From Rhodoferax sp. (GTDB lineage: Bacteria > Pseudomonadota > Gammaproteobacteria > Burkholderiales > Burkholderiaceae_C), in NCBI RefSeq assembly GCF_023700745.1, contig NZ_JAMPYG010000014.1, positions 1 to 64,000 of the forward strand: DNA of 64,000 nucleotides, written 5' to 3'. The notes beneath the pieces were generated by a model. The model saw nothing but the letters and a program-made list of their open reading frames with translations, made no database searches and was not told where the DNA came from. A program made the position numbers and the translations under genes. This document shows, one piece after another, positions 29,893-38,897 of this stretch. Numbering within the stretch: the first letter of the stretch is position 1; each line of letters begins with the position of its first letter.

Positions 29893-30423
29893 ATGAACTC
29901 TGGCAAACCTCCTGTTGTCCCAACCCAGCGGCTTTTTTTGGCGCTCTGGCCTGACGAAGCCACCCGCGGGCAACTGGCAGCGCATGCAAATCAATGGATA
30001 TGGCCGCCGGGCTGTATCCGATACGCACCGGCAGACTGGCATGCCACCCTGCATTTCATCGGCGATGTGGCCACTGAAAAAGCAGCAGCGATTGCCGCCT
30101 GTGCTGTGGTGCCGTTCCAGCCTTTCGAGCTGGTTTTGGACCAGCCCAGACTTTGGGACCACGGTCTGGCGGTATTGTGTGCACCGGTCGTTCCCATGTC
30201 GCTGCGACTCTTGCACGATCGGCTCGGCCATGCACTTGACGGGCTTGCGCAGGCGCTTGATCCCCGGCCCTATGTGGTCCATGTCACACTGGCGCGCCAT
30301 GCCGCTGCGGCGATTGCACCCGCCGTATTGGCGCCCGTGCGGTGGCCGGTGCGGGGTTTTTCGCTGGTGGTCTCGACCGGGCTTCAGGCGCCACGCTACC
30401 GGGTGATTCGGCAGTACCCATGA
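29893..30423 (+). CDS. thpR: RNA 2',3'-cyclic phosphodiesterase
   Basis: 2H phosphoesterase of 176 residues with the two H-x-T/S motifs: HATLHFIGDV near residue 48 and HVTLARHAA near 127. RLFLALWPDEATR is the usual N-terminal strand and the C-terminal strand ends TGLQAPRYRVIRQYP. It hydrolyses 2',3'-cyclic phosphate RNA ends and may also ligate in reverse. Start choice follows the promoter at 29841-29869; an upstream in-frame ATG lies at 29866. Confidence 0.85.
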   Translation: MNSGKPPVVPTQRLFLALWPDEATRGQLAAHANQWIWPPGCIRYAPADWHATLHFIGDVATEKAAAIAACAVVPFQPFELVLDQPRLWDHGLAVLCAPVVPMSLRLLHDRLGHALDGLAQALDPRPYVVHVTLARHAAAAIAPAVLAPVRWPVRGFSLVVSTGLQAPRYRVIRQYP

Positions 30424-30435
30424 CGACTGGATGTC

Positions 30436-31674
30436 TCATCCGTACATGTAGGCGCGTGACCAGGGCGTCGGGTTCAGCTCTGCGCGGGTGCCTGCCTTGC
30501 AGGCCAGCACCTGGTAGAGCGACACCCAGTTTTGTGTAAACGCATGGGCGCAGCCGGCGAGGTAAATGCGCCAGACCCGGTAGGTGGTTTCGCTCACCAG
30601 CGCGCGAATGGCTTCCTGCTGGCGCTCATAGTTGTCCGACCAGCACGCCAGCGTGCGCGCGTAGTGGCGGCGCAGGCACTCCACGTCAAGCGCTTCCAGC
30701 CTGGCGCTCTGCATGTCCTGGAGCGCCAGGCCGATGTGTGGCAGTTCGCCGTTCGGGAAGACATATTTCTCAATGAAGCTCGCAGCCCCCAGCGGCGCGG
30801 CACCACTGCCGGGGTCGGTGGAAGTGATGCCATGGTTCAGTACCAGGCCACCGTCCTTCAGGAGCGCGTTGATGCGCGTGAAGTACTCCGTCAGGTGGTT
30901 CAGCCCCACATGCTCGAACATGCCGATTGAGGTGATCTTGTCAAATTGGCCATCACCTGCAGCGATGTCGCGGTAGTCCTGCAACCGGATCTCGACCTGG
31001 CCTGCCAGGCCGGCCTGCGCCACGCGCACGCACGCCAGCGTGTATTGGTTTTTGGACAGGGTGACACCGATCACCCTGGCGCCGTATTTTTGCGCGGCAC
31101 GTATCGCCAGCGCGCCCCAGCCGCAGCCGATGTCCAGCAGGCGCTCGCCCGGCTTGAGCATGAGCTTGCCCAGGATGTGATCGAGCTTGGCGTTCTGGGC
31201 TGCTTCCAGCGACTCGGTCTGGGTCGGAAAGTAGGCGCAGGAGTAGACCATGTCATCGCCCAGCCACAGGCGATAGAAGTCGTTGGAGACGTCGTAATGG
31301 TGTGCAATGGCGTGGGCGTCCCTGCCCCGGTCATGGCGCAGGGCGCTGAACAGGCGGCCAAAACGGCCACGCATGGGCACCCCATGTTGTGCCAGGCTGG
31401 CCGCCACTTCGACAATATCGGCTGCCTGCCCCAGCACGTCGAAGTGGCCCTTGACATAGCCCTCGGCCAGATTGTCCAGGCTGGGCGGCACAAAAAACCG
31501 CAGCGCGCCCGGACTCAGCACCTTGACCGTCACCGTGGGCTGCGGCCCCAGGTCATGCTGCATGCCGTTCCAGAGCGTCAGGCGCAGGGGTATCTCTGAC
31601 GCAGGTGTCAGCCTTGCCAGGTAATGGGCGATCCGGTGGTGCTCGGTGTCCAGGCGGTCGGCATGGGCGCCCAT
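30436..31674 (-). CDS. Cyclopropane-fatty-acyl-phospholipid synthase family methyltransferase
   Basis: SAM-dependent methyltransferase of 412 residues from MGAHADRLD. The N-terminal domain matches CFA synthase-like proteins (about 20-140). The Rossmann methyltransferase domain contains VYSCAYFPTQTESLEAAQ, LLDIGCGWGALAIRAAQKYG and SIGMFEHVGLNHLTEYF, all diagnostic of the CFA family. It modifies unsaturated acyl chains of membrane phospholipids, or a related substrate. The ATG at 31674 overlaps the stop of an 18-codon ORF (31674-31730), which favours this start over ones further upstream. Confidence 0.87.
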   Translation of the reverse strand: MGAHADRLDTEHHRIAHYLARLTPASEIPLRLTLWNGMQHDLGPQPTVTVKVLSPGALRFFVPPSLDNLAEGYVKGHFDVLGQAADIVEVAASLAQHGVPMRGRFGRLFSALRHDRGRDAHAIAHHYDVSNDFYRLWLGDDMVYSCAYFPTQTESLEAAQNAKLDHILGKLMLKPGERLLDIGCGWGALAIRAAQKYGARVIGVTLSKNQYTLACVRVAQAGLAGQVEIRLQDYRDIAAGDGQFDKITSIGMFEHVGLNHLTEYFTRINALLKDGGLVLNHGITSTDPGSGAAPLGAASFIEKYVFPNGELPHIGLALQDMQSARLEALDVECLRRHYARTLACWSDNYERQQEAIRALVSETTYRVWRIYLAGCAHAFTQNWVSLYQVLACKAGTRAELNPTPWSRAYMYG

Positions 31675-31730
31675 CAAACCCGCTCCAGGATTGCAGCGAT
31701 CAGCGTCAGAATAACTTTGTGTCGATTCAT
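31674..31730 (-). CDS. Possible 18-residue leader peptide before the CFA-like gene
   Basis: ATG at 31730 is preceded by CAGGAG with 5-6 nt spacing and encodes MNRHKVILTLIAAILERV, a hydrophobic peptide. Its TGA overlaps the ATG of the methyltransferase gene (TGATG). This is the geometry of translational coupling and gives the downstream gene, which lacks its own good SD, a way to be translated. It may instead be the remnant of a longer gene. Existence of the peptide is unproven. Confidence 0.4.
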   Translation of the reverse strand: MNRHKVILTLIAAILERV

Positions 31731-31966
31731 GATCACTCCTGCTCTGCGGCATGGTGTGTTGCTATGCCAAGGGACGGGATGCTAAAACGCCCACACGGGC
31801 ACAAATTGCGAATTGTCATTGGTGCTTCAACTGGGCGGCGTAGTCTTGCGGTTTCAGACGTTACCGTTTGAAGGGTGCAAATTGGACAAGAAACAAAGCT
31901 GGAATGTGGCTTACTGGCTTCACAGACACCTAGGTGCCCGTCTCCAGGGCTTGTTCAACTGATGGT

Positions 31967-32445
31967 CTAGTGGTAAATCCCGTGCCTTCGTAAAATTTCC
32001 AGTGCATCCGCACAGATACTGAAATCCGGCATGGGGGCTCAAGGCAATGAGTGCAGGGTCGTCACCGGATATATCTGAAATCAGCAGTGTCACGACCCGC
32101 GCCGGAAACGCCGACGCCACCAGAGGCCAAGGCAATGACGAGGTCGTCTTGTGTCAGACCCGAGACGGCCTGTATCAAGGCTGTAGCATCACCCACGCTG
32201 GTTTGGTCAGGAACCGGATGGCTGCCTTCCATGACACGGATATGTCGCAACGGTAGATCGGTACCGACCAGCACAGCCACCACACCGCTCAAAGGCCCCT
32301 GTCAATGGGTTTCAAACGCCTCGGCCATGGCGACGGCATTGCCGACACCGACGACCACCGTGCGGCCACTCGCCACGGCAGTCTCATACATGCGGCGCAG
32401 CAGGCCACTCACATGGGCGGTGCGCAATATTCCGTTGGTGGACAT
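31967..32445 (-). pseudogene. Glycerate 2-kinase (MOFRL/GckA type), decayed fragment
   Basis: Remains of a D-glycerate 2-kinase gene, last in the TRAP operon and 14 bp after the hydroxyacid dehydrogenase. From ATG 32445 the frame reads VASGRTVVVGVGNAVAMAEAF, then meets TGA at 32302-32304 exactly where the family has Trp (HWQGPLSG). It continues QGPLSG, SHPVPD and SGLTQDDLVIALASGG. About 70-80 codons are then missing and the frame changes to ARVVTLLISDISGDDPALIA. A further shift in a run of Cs leads to ICADALEILRRHGI and a TAG at 31967-31969. The last part of the gene is gone. Three independent lesions plus truncation exclude function. Confidence 0.85.
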
Positions 32446-32459
32446 GGGTGTGGGATGAC

Positions 32460-33446
32460 CTAGGCAGGATTGGCGCAGTGGCCGCCACTTCCCAAGCCAA
32501 AATGGGACGCCACACCGTCCACGACCAGCATGCCCATGGCCGAACGAACCTCACGCGTGGCACTGCCGATATGGGGCAGCAAGGTGGTACGCGGCAATGC
32601 CAGCCAACGCGGATCAATGTTGGGCTCGTTGCGGTAGACATCCATGGCGATACCTGACAAGCGGCCCAGGGACATGTGCGTAAACAGTGCTTCCTCGTCC
32701 ATCAGGTCGCCTCTTGCCACGTTCACCAGCATGGCATTTTGCGGCAGAAGCGCCAACCGATGAGCGTTGATCGCGCCCTTCAATTCCGGCGCAGAAGGTG
32801 CGCAAATGCAAAGCACGTCGCTGCATGCCATGAGTTCGTCCAGCGTGGCGTAATAACTTGCCCCTTTCGCCTGGTCTGGTGCGAGTTCTGACCGGTTGTG
32901 GTAATGGATGGACATGCCGAAAGGTCGCGCCCTGGCCGCGACTGCCTGGCCAATCCGCCCCATGCCGAATATGCCAAGATGCAAGCCTTGTAGGGACCGG
33001 CCCAACATTGAGCTAGGTGCCCATCGGCCCCAGCGCTCATCACGCAAGGTTTTTTCGGCGGATGAGGTGTCACGTGCTGCGGCAATGATCAAAAACAAGG
33101 CGAGATCCGCGACCGCTTCAGTCAGGACATCGGGCGTGTGAAAGACATGCAAGTTTTTCGCCGTTGCCGCTTTGAGGTCAACGTGGTCTGTACCCACAGA
33201 GTAGGTGCCAAGCACTTTCACGGATGCGGGCAAGGCGGCAATCGTGGCGACGTCCAGCTTGTCACCAGGCATGACGACCAGCGCGTCCATGCCCGCAACC
33301 CGGTCGAGCAGTTGCGCTCCGATCGGTGTGGCTTCCTGCCAGATGGTCAAGTCAAAAAAAGTCTGGGTATAGACCTTCACATCGTCAGGCGGAATGCCTG
33401 TCATGAGAAGACGGGGGCGCTTGATCGATGGCGTTGTGGTATTCAT
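32460..33446 (-). CDS. D-2-hydroxyacid dehydrogenase (glyoxylate/hydroxypyruvate reductase type)
   Basis: NAD(P)-dependent reductase of 328 residues. The nucleotide-binding loop is GMGRIG (161-166). The catalytic triad is Arg245 in NVARGD, Glu274 in RNEP and His292 in LPHIGSAT. YSVGTDHVDL and TPDVLTEAVADLAL are typical of GhrB-like enzymes. Likely reactions are glyoxylate to glycolate or hydroxypyruvate to glycerate. The ruined glycerate kinase immediately downstream suggests that the ancestral pathway ran hydroxypyruvate to glycerate to 2-phosphoglycerate. It follows the GntR gene by 43 bp in the same operon. Confidence 0.9.
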   Translation of the reverse strand: MNTTTPSIKRPRLLMTGIPPDDVKVYTQTFFDLTIWQEATPIGAQLLDRVAGMDALVVMPGDKLDVATIAALPASVKVLGTYSVGTDHVDLKAATAKNLHVFHTPDVLTEAVADLALFLIIAAARDTSSAEKTLRDERWGRWAPSSMLGRSLQGLHLGIFGMGRIGQAVAARARPFGMSIHYHNRSELAPDQAKGASYYATLDELMACSDVLCICAPSAPELKGAINAHRLALLPQNAMLVNVARGDLMDEEALFTHMSLGRLSGIAMDVYRNEPNIDPRWLALPRTTLLPHIGSATREVRSAMGMLVVDGVASHFGLGSGGHCANPA

Positions 33447-33489
33447 GAAGTTAAAAAATCAGATATCAGACTTGCATCTTGATCGGGTT

Positions 33490-34194
33490 TTACTCCGTGA
33501 CGTACAGCATGGAAATTTTGGACGACTCGCGCCGCCACAGTGAAAAACATTCCTGCAAGGCGATACGTGCCATTTCGGGTTCGCGGTCCCGAAGTGCCTG
33601 AACCACCGAGCGGTGTGTGGCCACGCTGCGGTCAAAACTTCCCTTGACGACAGAAATCATACGCACACGATTGGTCATGACCGCACGAATCACGCTGGTG
33701 AGGCCGTCGATAATCAAAATGATGACCGGGTTGTGCGCGGCCCGTGCCAATTCAATATGGAAATCGAGCTGGCACTGGGCAAAACCGTCAATACCGGGGG
33801 CATCGGCCATGCGAGCGACCACGGCGTCCAGTGCATCAAATTCTTCCCGGCTGGCATCGATGGACGCAGTGACCGCCATCTCCATCCCGATCATTTCCAA
33901 TGCCTTCTGGATTTGTTCCAATGACAGAAAGCCCAGCTTGAGACTGACTTCAAAGTAGAACTGCAACACTTGCGCGTTGGGCAGCGACAGGAAAGTGCCG
34001 CTGCCTTGCCGCCGAGTTACAAACCCCAGCGTTTCCAGCACAGTCAACCGCTCCCGCACGGTAGGACGCTGCACGTCCAGCACTTCGGACAGTTCGCGCT
34101 CGGTGGGCAAGCGCACCCGGCCACTTTCGTCCGGCCGGACATGCATTGCGATTTCGATGATGCGAATCAGAAGGTCGTCGGTGGTTTCATTCAT
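33490..34194 (-). CDS. GntR-family regulator, FadR subfamily
   Basis: Regulator of 234 residues. The N-terminal winged helix has LPTERELSEVLDVQRPTVRERLTVLETLGFV (about 29-59), and the C-terminal all-helical FCD domain has metal/ligand-type residues around QLDFHIELARAAHNP. It is embedded in the operon between the FGGY kinase and the hydroxyacid dehydrogenase. Probable operators TGGT-N3-ACCA lie at the operon promoter (40444-40503). It is expected to be a repressor relieved by a pathway intermediate. Confidence 0.9.
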   Translation of the reverse strand: MNETTDDLLIRIIEIAMHVRPDESGRVRLPTERELSEVLDVQRPTVRERLTVLETLGFVTRRQGSGTFLSLPNAQVLQFYFEVSLKLGFLSLEQIQKALEMIGMEMAVTASIDASREEFDALDAVVARMADAPGIDGFAQCQLDFHIELARAAHNPVIILIIDGLTSVIRAVMTNRVRMISVVKGSFDRSVATHRSVVQALRDREPEMARIALQECFSLWRRESSKISMLYVTE

Positions 34195-34209
34195 GACCTG
34201 GAGTGCACA

Positions 34210-35706
34210 CTAGGCCTTTTGACCGAGTTCGTGCATCGACGTCGCGAGGACAGGGTAGAGACGCGTAAAGATTTCAAAATGACGTTGATAAATATCTTGC
34301 TTGTGTGCCGACGATGGTTTGACCCACTGAGAGGATATTTTCACCGAAGGCAAGGCAGCATCTTCGAGTCCCGAAAAATGATCGCCGGCAATAGCTCCCA
34401 GCAAAGCCGCGCCCAAAGCACCGGCATCCTGAAATTCCGTAGTGCCATATTCCAGACAAAGAACGTCAGCCTTGATCTGTGCCCAGAACCGGCTGTGGGA
34501 GCCACCGCCTACACCCACCATGCGCTTGGGCTTCAAGCCCCATTTGCTTTCTGCCAGGCCCATGATCTGTCGCAGGCCGAATGCCGTTCCTTCAAATACG
34601 GCGCGAATCATGTCGCCGCGTGTGTGCCCCAGTCGCAGTCCTATCCATGCAGCACTCGCTTCGGAGTCCCAGATGGGGCTGCGTTCACCCGCCAGGTATG
34701 GCAGGAATATGAGCCCGTTGGCACCCGGCAAGGACTCCTGGGCCAATCGTTCCAACTCGGCCAGCGACTTGACTTCCGGCCATACTTTGCTTTGCAGCCA
34801 CCCAAACGAGCCGCCCAAAGTCGACATGGCACCATGCGCGAGCCAGCGATTCGGGTAAACGTGGTGGCGATTGAGAAAGCCAGCATCGAAATTCGGCTGA
34901 TCCATGCAGAACGTGATCACTCCGGAGGTTCCCACCGATTCAAAGGCTTGCCCGTTGTCGCGCAATTGCATGGCGAATGCCGCAGCAGCCGTATCTGCCA
35001 CACCCAAAGCCACCGCAATGCCAGCGGGCATACCGGTGAGTGCCGCCATCTCAAGGGTCACACTCCCCAGGCGCTGTGAGCCTTGCACGATGGGAGGCAG
35101 GTAATCGGCGGGTGTCTGCCACAAGGCGACCAGATCAGGGTGCCATTGTGGCTGCGCCTGCTTGACGTCCATCAAGCCCGAATAAGATGCCTGGGTCGGG
35201 TCGATAGCCAATTCGCCCGTCATGCGCATTGCGATGTAGCTGTTGAGCATGCAGACGCTGCGCACGTTTTTCCATACTTCAGGTTCGTTTTGCTGCACCC
35301 ACATCAAATTGGCGGCCCAGCAGGTGGACGTGCTGGCCCGGTTGCCACTGCGTTCCTGGAAGGCAACCGTGTCACCCACAACAGACCGGACGATCGAGTC
35401 TGCGCGACCGTCCAGATAGACCATGGCATGGCGCACCGGCCTGCGCTCGCTGTCCAGCAAAATCGTGGTGGGGCAGGTGGTCGATAATCCTATCGAGCTT
35501 ACCGGTCCGGTCTGAGCCGTCATCTCTTGCAATGCTTCCAGCAATAACTCCCAATAGCGCTCCAGATCGATTTCGACCCATAACGCATAAGGTGTTATGA
35601 CCGGGACAAAACGCTGTACTTTTTTGAGCAAGTTGCCATTGGTGTCAAAGGCACAAACCTTGATGGCACTCGTCCCAGCATCAATGCCCAAAAAAACTTT
35701 AGTCAT
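34210..35706 (-). CDS. FGGY-family carbohydrate kinase (xylulokinase-like)
   Basis: Sugar kinase of 498 residues, with the N-terminal phosphate-binding motif FLGIDAGTSAIKVCAFD and the C-terminal adenosine-binding motif MVGVGGGSHSRFWAQIKADV. The catalytic Asp is probably in VYLDGRADSIV or nearby. Length and layout fit xylulokinase, but family substrates vary (ketoses, polyols, sugar acids), so specificity cannot be stated. It overlaps the upstream dehydrogenase gene by 8 bp. It presumably phosphorylates the ketose made by that enzyme. Confidence 0.9.
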   Translation of the reverse strand: MTKVFLGIDAGTSAIKVCAFDTNGNLLKKVQRFVPVITPYALWVEIDLERYWELLLEALQEMTAQTGPVSSIGLSTTCPTTILLDSERRPVRHAMVYLDGRADSIVRSVVGDTVAFQERSGNRASTSTCWAANLMWVQQNEPEVWKNVRSVCMLNSYIAMRMTGELAIDPTQASYSGLMDVKQAQPQWHPDLVALWQTPADYLPPIVQGSQRLGSVTLEMAALTGMPAGIAVALGVADTAAAAFAMQLRDNGQAFESVGTSGVITFCMDQPNFDAGFLNRHHVYPNRWLAHGAMSTLGGSFGWLQSKVWPEVKSLAELERLAQESLPGANGLIFLPYLAGERSPIWDSEASAAWIGLRLGHTRGDMIRAVFEGTAFGLRQIMGLAESKWGLKPKRMVGVGGGSHSRFWAQIKADVLCLEYGTTEFQDAGALGAALLGAIAGDHFSGLEDAALPSVKISSQWVKPSSAHKQDIYQRHFEIFTRLYPVLATSMHELGQKA

Positions 35707-36739
35707 TGTGGATCGCTACCTTGATTGCGTTACCACTCGCTGCCGCGTCAAAGGCTGCCAGTGAGTCGGCCACGCTGTACCGATGCGTGATCAACGAGGT
35801 CGCGTCAATTTGTCCGCTGGACAACATGTTCAATGCCAGCTCATAGCCGCTGCGGCTCAAGGCACTGGCACCTGTGACGGTGATTTCGTTGTAGTGGATC
35901 AAGTTGACGTCAATGCTGGACATGTCGCCTTGGGAGAACCCTGCGAACAGGTTGACGCGACCCCCCTTGCGCACCAGATTCAAGGCCTCGTTGGCCAGCG
36001 CTGGCACACCAATCGCGAGGATCACGACGTCGGCACCCAGGCCTTCCGTCTTCTGTTTCACGAAGTCCAGCAGGTTTTCCTTGGTGGGGTCACAGGCGTG
36101 GTTTACTCCGCGTTCCAGTGCGGCCTGCCGGCGCGCTGCATTGGGTTCGCTGATGATGACCTGTCGCGCGCCCGCTGCCTTGGCCAGGGCCGCGTGCATC
36201 AGCCCGATGGGCCCCGCCCCCAGGATGACAACGGAGTCGCCGAGTCCAACCTGTGCATTCTTCTGGCCATTGATGCAACAGGCCAGCGGTTCACTCAGCG
36301 CAGCGGCTTCAAAGCTCATGCCCGCCGGCATCTTGAAAACGTTGCCCGCCTGCAAGGCGATGGCCGGAATCCGGATGTACTGCGCAAAAGCGCCATCAAA
36401 CTCGTACCCCATGGCTTGACGATTCTGGCAGACGTTTTCCAGACCGGCTTTGCAATAAGCGCAGGCGCGGCAAGGAACCACAGGGTCCATGCAAACGCGG
36501 TCGCCCGTGGCGAACCCCGTCACACCATCACCCGTCTGAACCACCACACCGGCGAACTCATGGCCGATGATGGAAGGGAAGCGAATCCCCTTGGTCTTTT
36601 TCCCCGACAGGATTCGCAGGTCGGTGCCGCACACTGTTGCAGCCCGGATCGACAGGATCAACTCACCGGGGCCCGCTTCCGGGGTGGCAATATCGCCGAC
36701 CTCCAGAACGTTGGGAGCGCGCAAGACGGCCGCTTTCAT
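35699..36739 (-). CDS. Zinc-dependent medium-chain alcohol/polyol dehydrogenase
   Basis: MDR dehydrogenase of 346 residues. Catalytic zinc ligands include Cys in CGTDLRI and the GHEFAGVV His-Glu pair. The structural zinc lobe is PCRACAYCKAGLENVC. The NAD-binding Rossmann motif is GAGPIGLMHAAL followed by the acidic Glu in IISEPN, which favours NAD over NADP. It is closest in layout to sorbitol/threonine dehydrogenases, so oxidation of a secondary hydroxyl of a polyol or sugar acid is likely. It overlaps the aldolase gene by ATGA. Confidence 0.9.
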   Translation of the reverse strand: MKAAVLRAPNVLEVGDIATPEAGPGELILSIRAATVCGTDLRILSGKKTKGIRFPSIIGHEFAGVVVQTGDGVTGFATGDRVCMDPVVPCRACAYCKAGLENVCQNRQAMGYEFDGAFAQYIRIPAIALQAGNVFKMPAGMSFEAAALSEPLACCINGQKNAQVGLGDSVVILGAGPIGLMHAALAKAAGARQVIISEPNAARRQAALERGVNHACDPTKENLLDFVKQKTEGLGADVVILAIGVPALANEALNLVRKGGRVNLFAGFSQGDMSSIDVNLIHYNEITVTGASALSRSGYELALNMLSSGQIDATSLITHRYSVADSLAAFDAAASGNAIKVAIHND

Positions 36740-37548
36740 TGGGCACCTGCTGCCACGTCGGCTTCGTAAACTTTGAGGGACTCGGCCACGCTGGCGTTTT
36801 TGTGGATCAGCGCATTGAGTGCCTTGATCACGCTGCTGGTGTGGGGGTGCGACCAGACGAAACGACCATAGGTAACGCCACCCAGACCCACGTCAAGTGC
36901 CTCATGCGTCATGCGCAGATAGTCTTCCAGTGTTTCACCCATTTCACCGCCGGCGAGGGCGACGATGGCAGGGCAACCTTCCACCACGCTGCGGAAACTT
37001 TCGGCGGAGCCGGTCCACAGGGTCTTGATGATGTCCACGCCCAACTCGGCGCCGACACGAGCGGCATACCTGACCGCCTTGGCATCATGGGGATCCTTGA
37101 TCATGGTGCCTTTGGGGTAGATGTGGGCCACCAGCGGCATGCCCATGGATTGCGCTTCCTTGGACATGCGCCCCAGGAAGCTGAGCTGCTCTGCCTGCTC
37201 CGGACCGCCCACGATGCAGCCGACGGATACAGCATCCGCGCCGAGACGCACTGCTTCTTCGACATCGGCCACCGGAGCGTCGTAATGAGGGTGGTATTGG
37301 GTGGAATAGGCGCTGATCTTCAGAATCATGGCCGCCTGCCCTGCATAGGGTGCAAACACCTTTTCGGCAATACCTTTATGCATGGTGATGGCGTCCGGCA
37401 TGCCATCAACCACTTTTTTCATGGTTTCACGGATATTTTCCAGACCTGGCAACACACCGCGCGTGATCGGATGGTCAATGGTGATGGCCAGCATACGCCC
37501 CGATGGGCCCATCAGACGACGCATACGAACTTGTTTTCCTACGGACAT
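36736..37548 (-). CDS. Class I aldolase, DeoC/LacD/DhnA superfamily
   Basis: Schiff-base aldolase of 270 residues. The fold is recognised by MLAITIDHPITRGVLPGL, DAITMHKGIAEKV, VGCIVGGPEQAEQLSFLG and VDIIKTLWTGSAESFRSVV, where the Lys in DIIKT is the likely Schiff-base residue. AIVALAGGEMGETLEDYLRMT and GVTYGRFVW are phosphate-binding-type loops. Relatives include archaeal-type fructose-bisphosphate aldolase and LsrF. Between a transporter and a dehydrogenase/kinase pair it would cleave a phosphorylated ketose. Confidence 0.87.
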   Translation of the reverse strand: MSVGKQVRMRRLMGPSGRMLAITIDHPITRGVLPGLENIRETMKKVVDGMPDAITMHKGIAEKVFAPYAGQAAMILKISAYSTQYHPHYDAPVADVEEAVRLGADAVSVGCIVGGPEQAEQLSFLGRMSKEAQSMGMPLVAHIYPKGTMIKDPHDAKAVRYAARVGAELGVDIIKTLWTGSAESFRSVVEGCPAIVALAGGEMGETLEDYLRMTHEALDVGLGGVTYGRFVWSHPHTSSVIKALNALIHKNASVAESLKVYEADVAAGAQ

Positions 37549-37595
37549 AAAGTACTCCAGTTAAATTGATGATCGGGAACAGAAAAAGCAGGCAA

Positions 37596-38879
37596 TCAGT
37601 ACATTCCGAACAATTTCAGAGGACCAATTACCAGCACGGGAAACAGAACGAGCGCCATGATGGAGAGCACCAGGACAGAAACAGGCCCGGTCGAACTCTT
37701 GATCACATCTTCCAGGCTCATGTTGGTGACCTTGGCGACTGCGAAGAGGCATACCCCTACGGGCGGTGTCACCAGACCCAGCGTCAGGGTGATGACGATG
37801 ACGACGAGCAAATGGATCGGATCAACACCCAGCATCATGGCTGGTGGTACCAGGATCGGTATCAGGATGAACATGGCAGCAATCGCGTCCATGAACATCC
37901 CCACGACCACCAGGAACAGGAAGATCAATACCATGATCAAAGTCGGATCTTTGGTGATGGAGCCCAGCCATGTGCCCACCATCACGGGCAGGCCATCAAA
38001 TGCGAACACCCAGGCTGCCAATTTGCCGGTGGCTGCAATAAACAGGATGCCACCACTCGAACGGCCGGTCTCCTTGAGCATTTCTCGCATGTCTGCCCAA
38101 GTGATGTTTTTGTAAACAATGGCGGCAATGAAGAAGGTGTAAACCACGGCAATCGACGCCGCCTCGGTCGGTGTAAAAAAGCCGTCCAGGATGCCCGCCA
38201 TCAGAATCACGGGCGTCAGCATAGGCAGGATGGCCCGCATTGCCGCATTGGCAAAATGCCGCACATCAAAAGGTGTTGGTTTGCACACGCCACGGCGAAC
38301 GCTGTAAATGTGGTTGTAGACCATCAGGAAAGCCGCGATGAAGAGGCCCGGCACAAGGCCTGCAATCAGCAGCAACCCGATCGACTGGTTGGCGATCGAG
38401 CCGGCAATCACCATCAGGATCGACGGTGGAATGATGGAGGACAGGGTGGAGGTCGCCAAGGTCATGCCCACGGCATAACCTTTGTCATAGCCGTGCTTGA
38501 CCATGGCGTTGATTTCAATGGCGCCGAGCGATGCGATGTCTGCGACTGATGAGCCGGAAATGCCTCCAAACACGACAGAAGATGTCACATTGACATGTCC
38601 CATGCCACCTGGAAGCCAGCCGACTATGGCGTGGGCAAAGTCGAAGATCCGGTCGGCTACGCCACCTTTGTCCATCAACTGACCCACCAGGAGGAACAAG
38701 GGCACGGCCACAAGCAGAAAGGAATTCATCGCTGAAAACATGCTTTCTGACAGCACATGAACGGGGGTGCTGGTAAATATTGCGATGCTCGCAACACTGG
38801 AGAGTCCGAGTGCAATGGCCAGCGGACAACCCACGGCGCACAGCAACAGGAACAGGGATAACAAGGTGAGGCTCATCAT
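37596..38879 (-). CDS. TRAP transporter large permease (DctM)
   Basis: Membrane protein of 427 residues with about 12 hydrophobic segments, of the DctM/SiaM family. It contains AMNSFLLVAVPLFLLVGQLMD near residues 47-67 and the conserved VTPPVGVCLFAVAKVTNMS near the C-terminus. It forms the sodium-coupled transport channel together with the small permease 18 bp upstream and the periplasmic P subunit. Confidence 0.92.
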   Translation of the reverse strand: MMSLTLLSLFLLLCAVGCPLAIALGLSSVASIAIFTSTPVHVLSESMFSAMNSFLLVAVPLFLLVGQLMDKGGVADRIFDFAHAIVGWLPGGMGHVNVTSSVVFGGISGSSVADIASLGAIEINAMVKHGYDKGYAVGMTLATSTLSSIIPPSILMVIAGSIANQSIGLLLIAGLVPGLFIAAFLMVYNHIYSVRRGVCKPTPFDVRHFANAAMRAILPMLTPVILMAGILDGFFTPTEAASIAVVYTFFIAAIVYKNITWADMREMLKETGRSSGGILFIAATGKLAAWVFAFDGLPVMVGTWLGSITKDPTLIMVLIFLFLVVVGMFMDAIAAMFILIPILVPPAMMLGVDPIHLLVVIVITLTLGLVTPPVGVCLFAVAKVTNMSLEDVIKSSTGPVSVLVLSIMALVLFPVLVIGPLKLFGMY

Positions 38880-38897
38880 TTGGTTAGCACCACTAAT

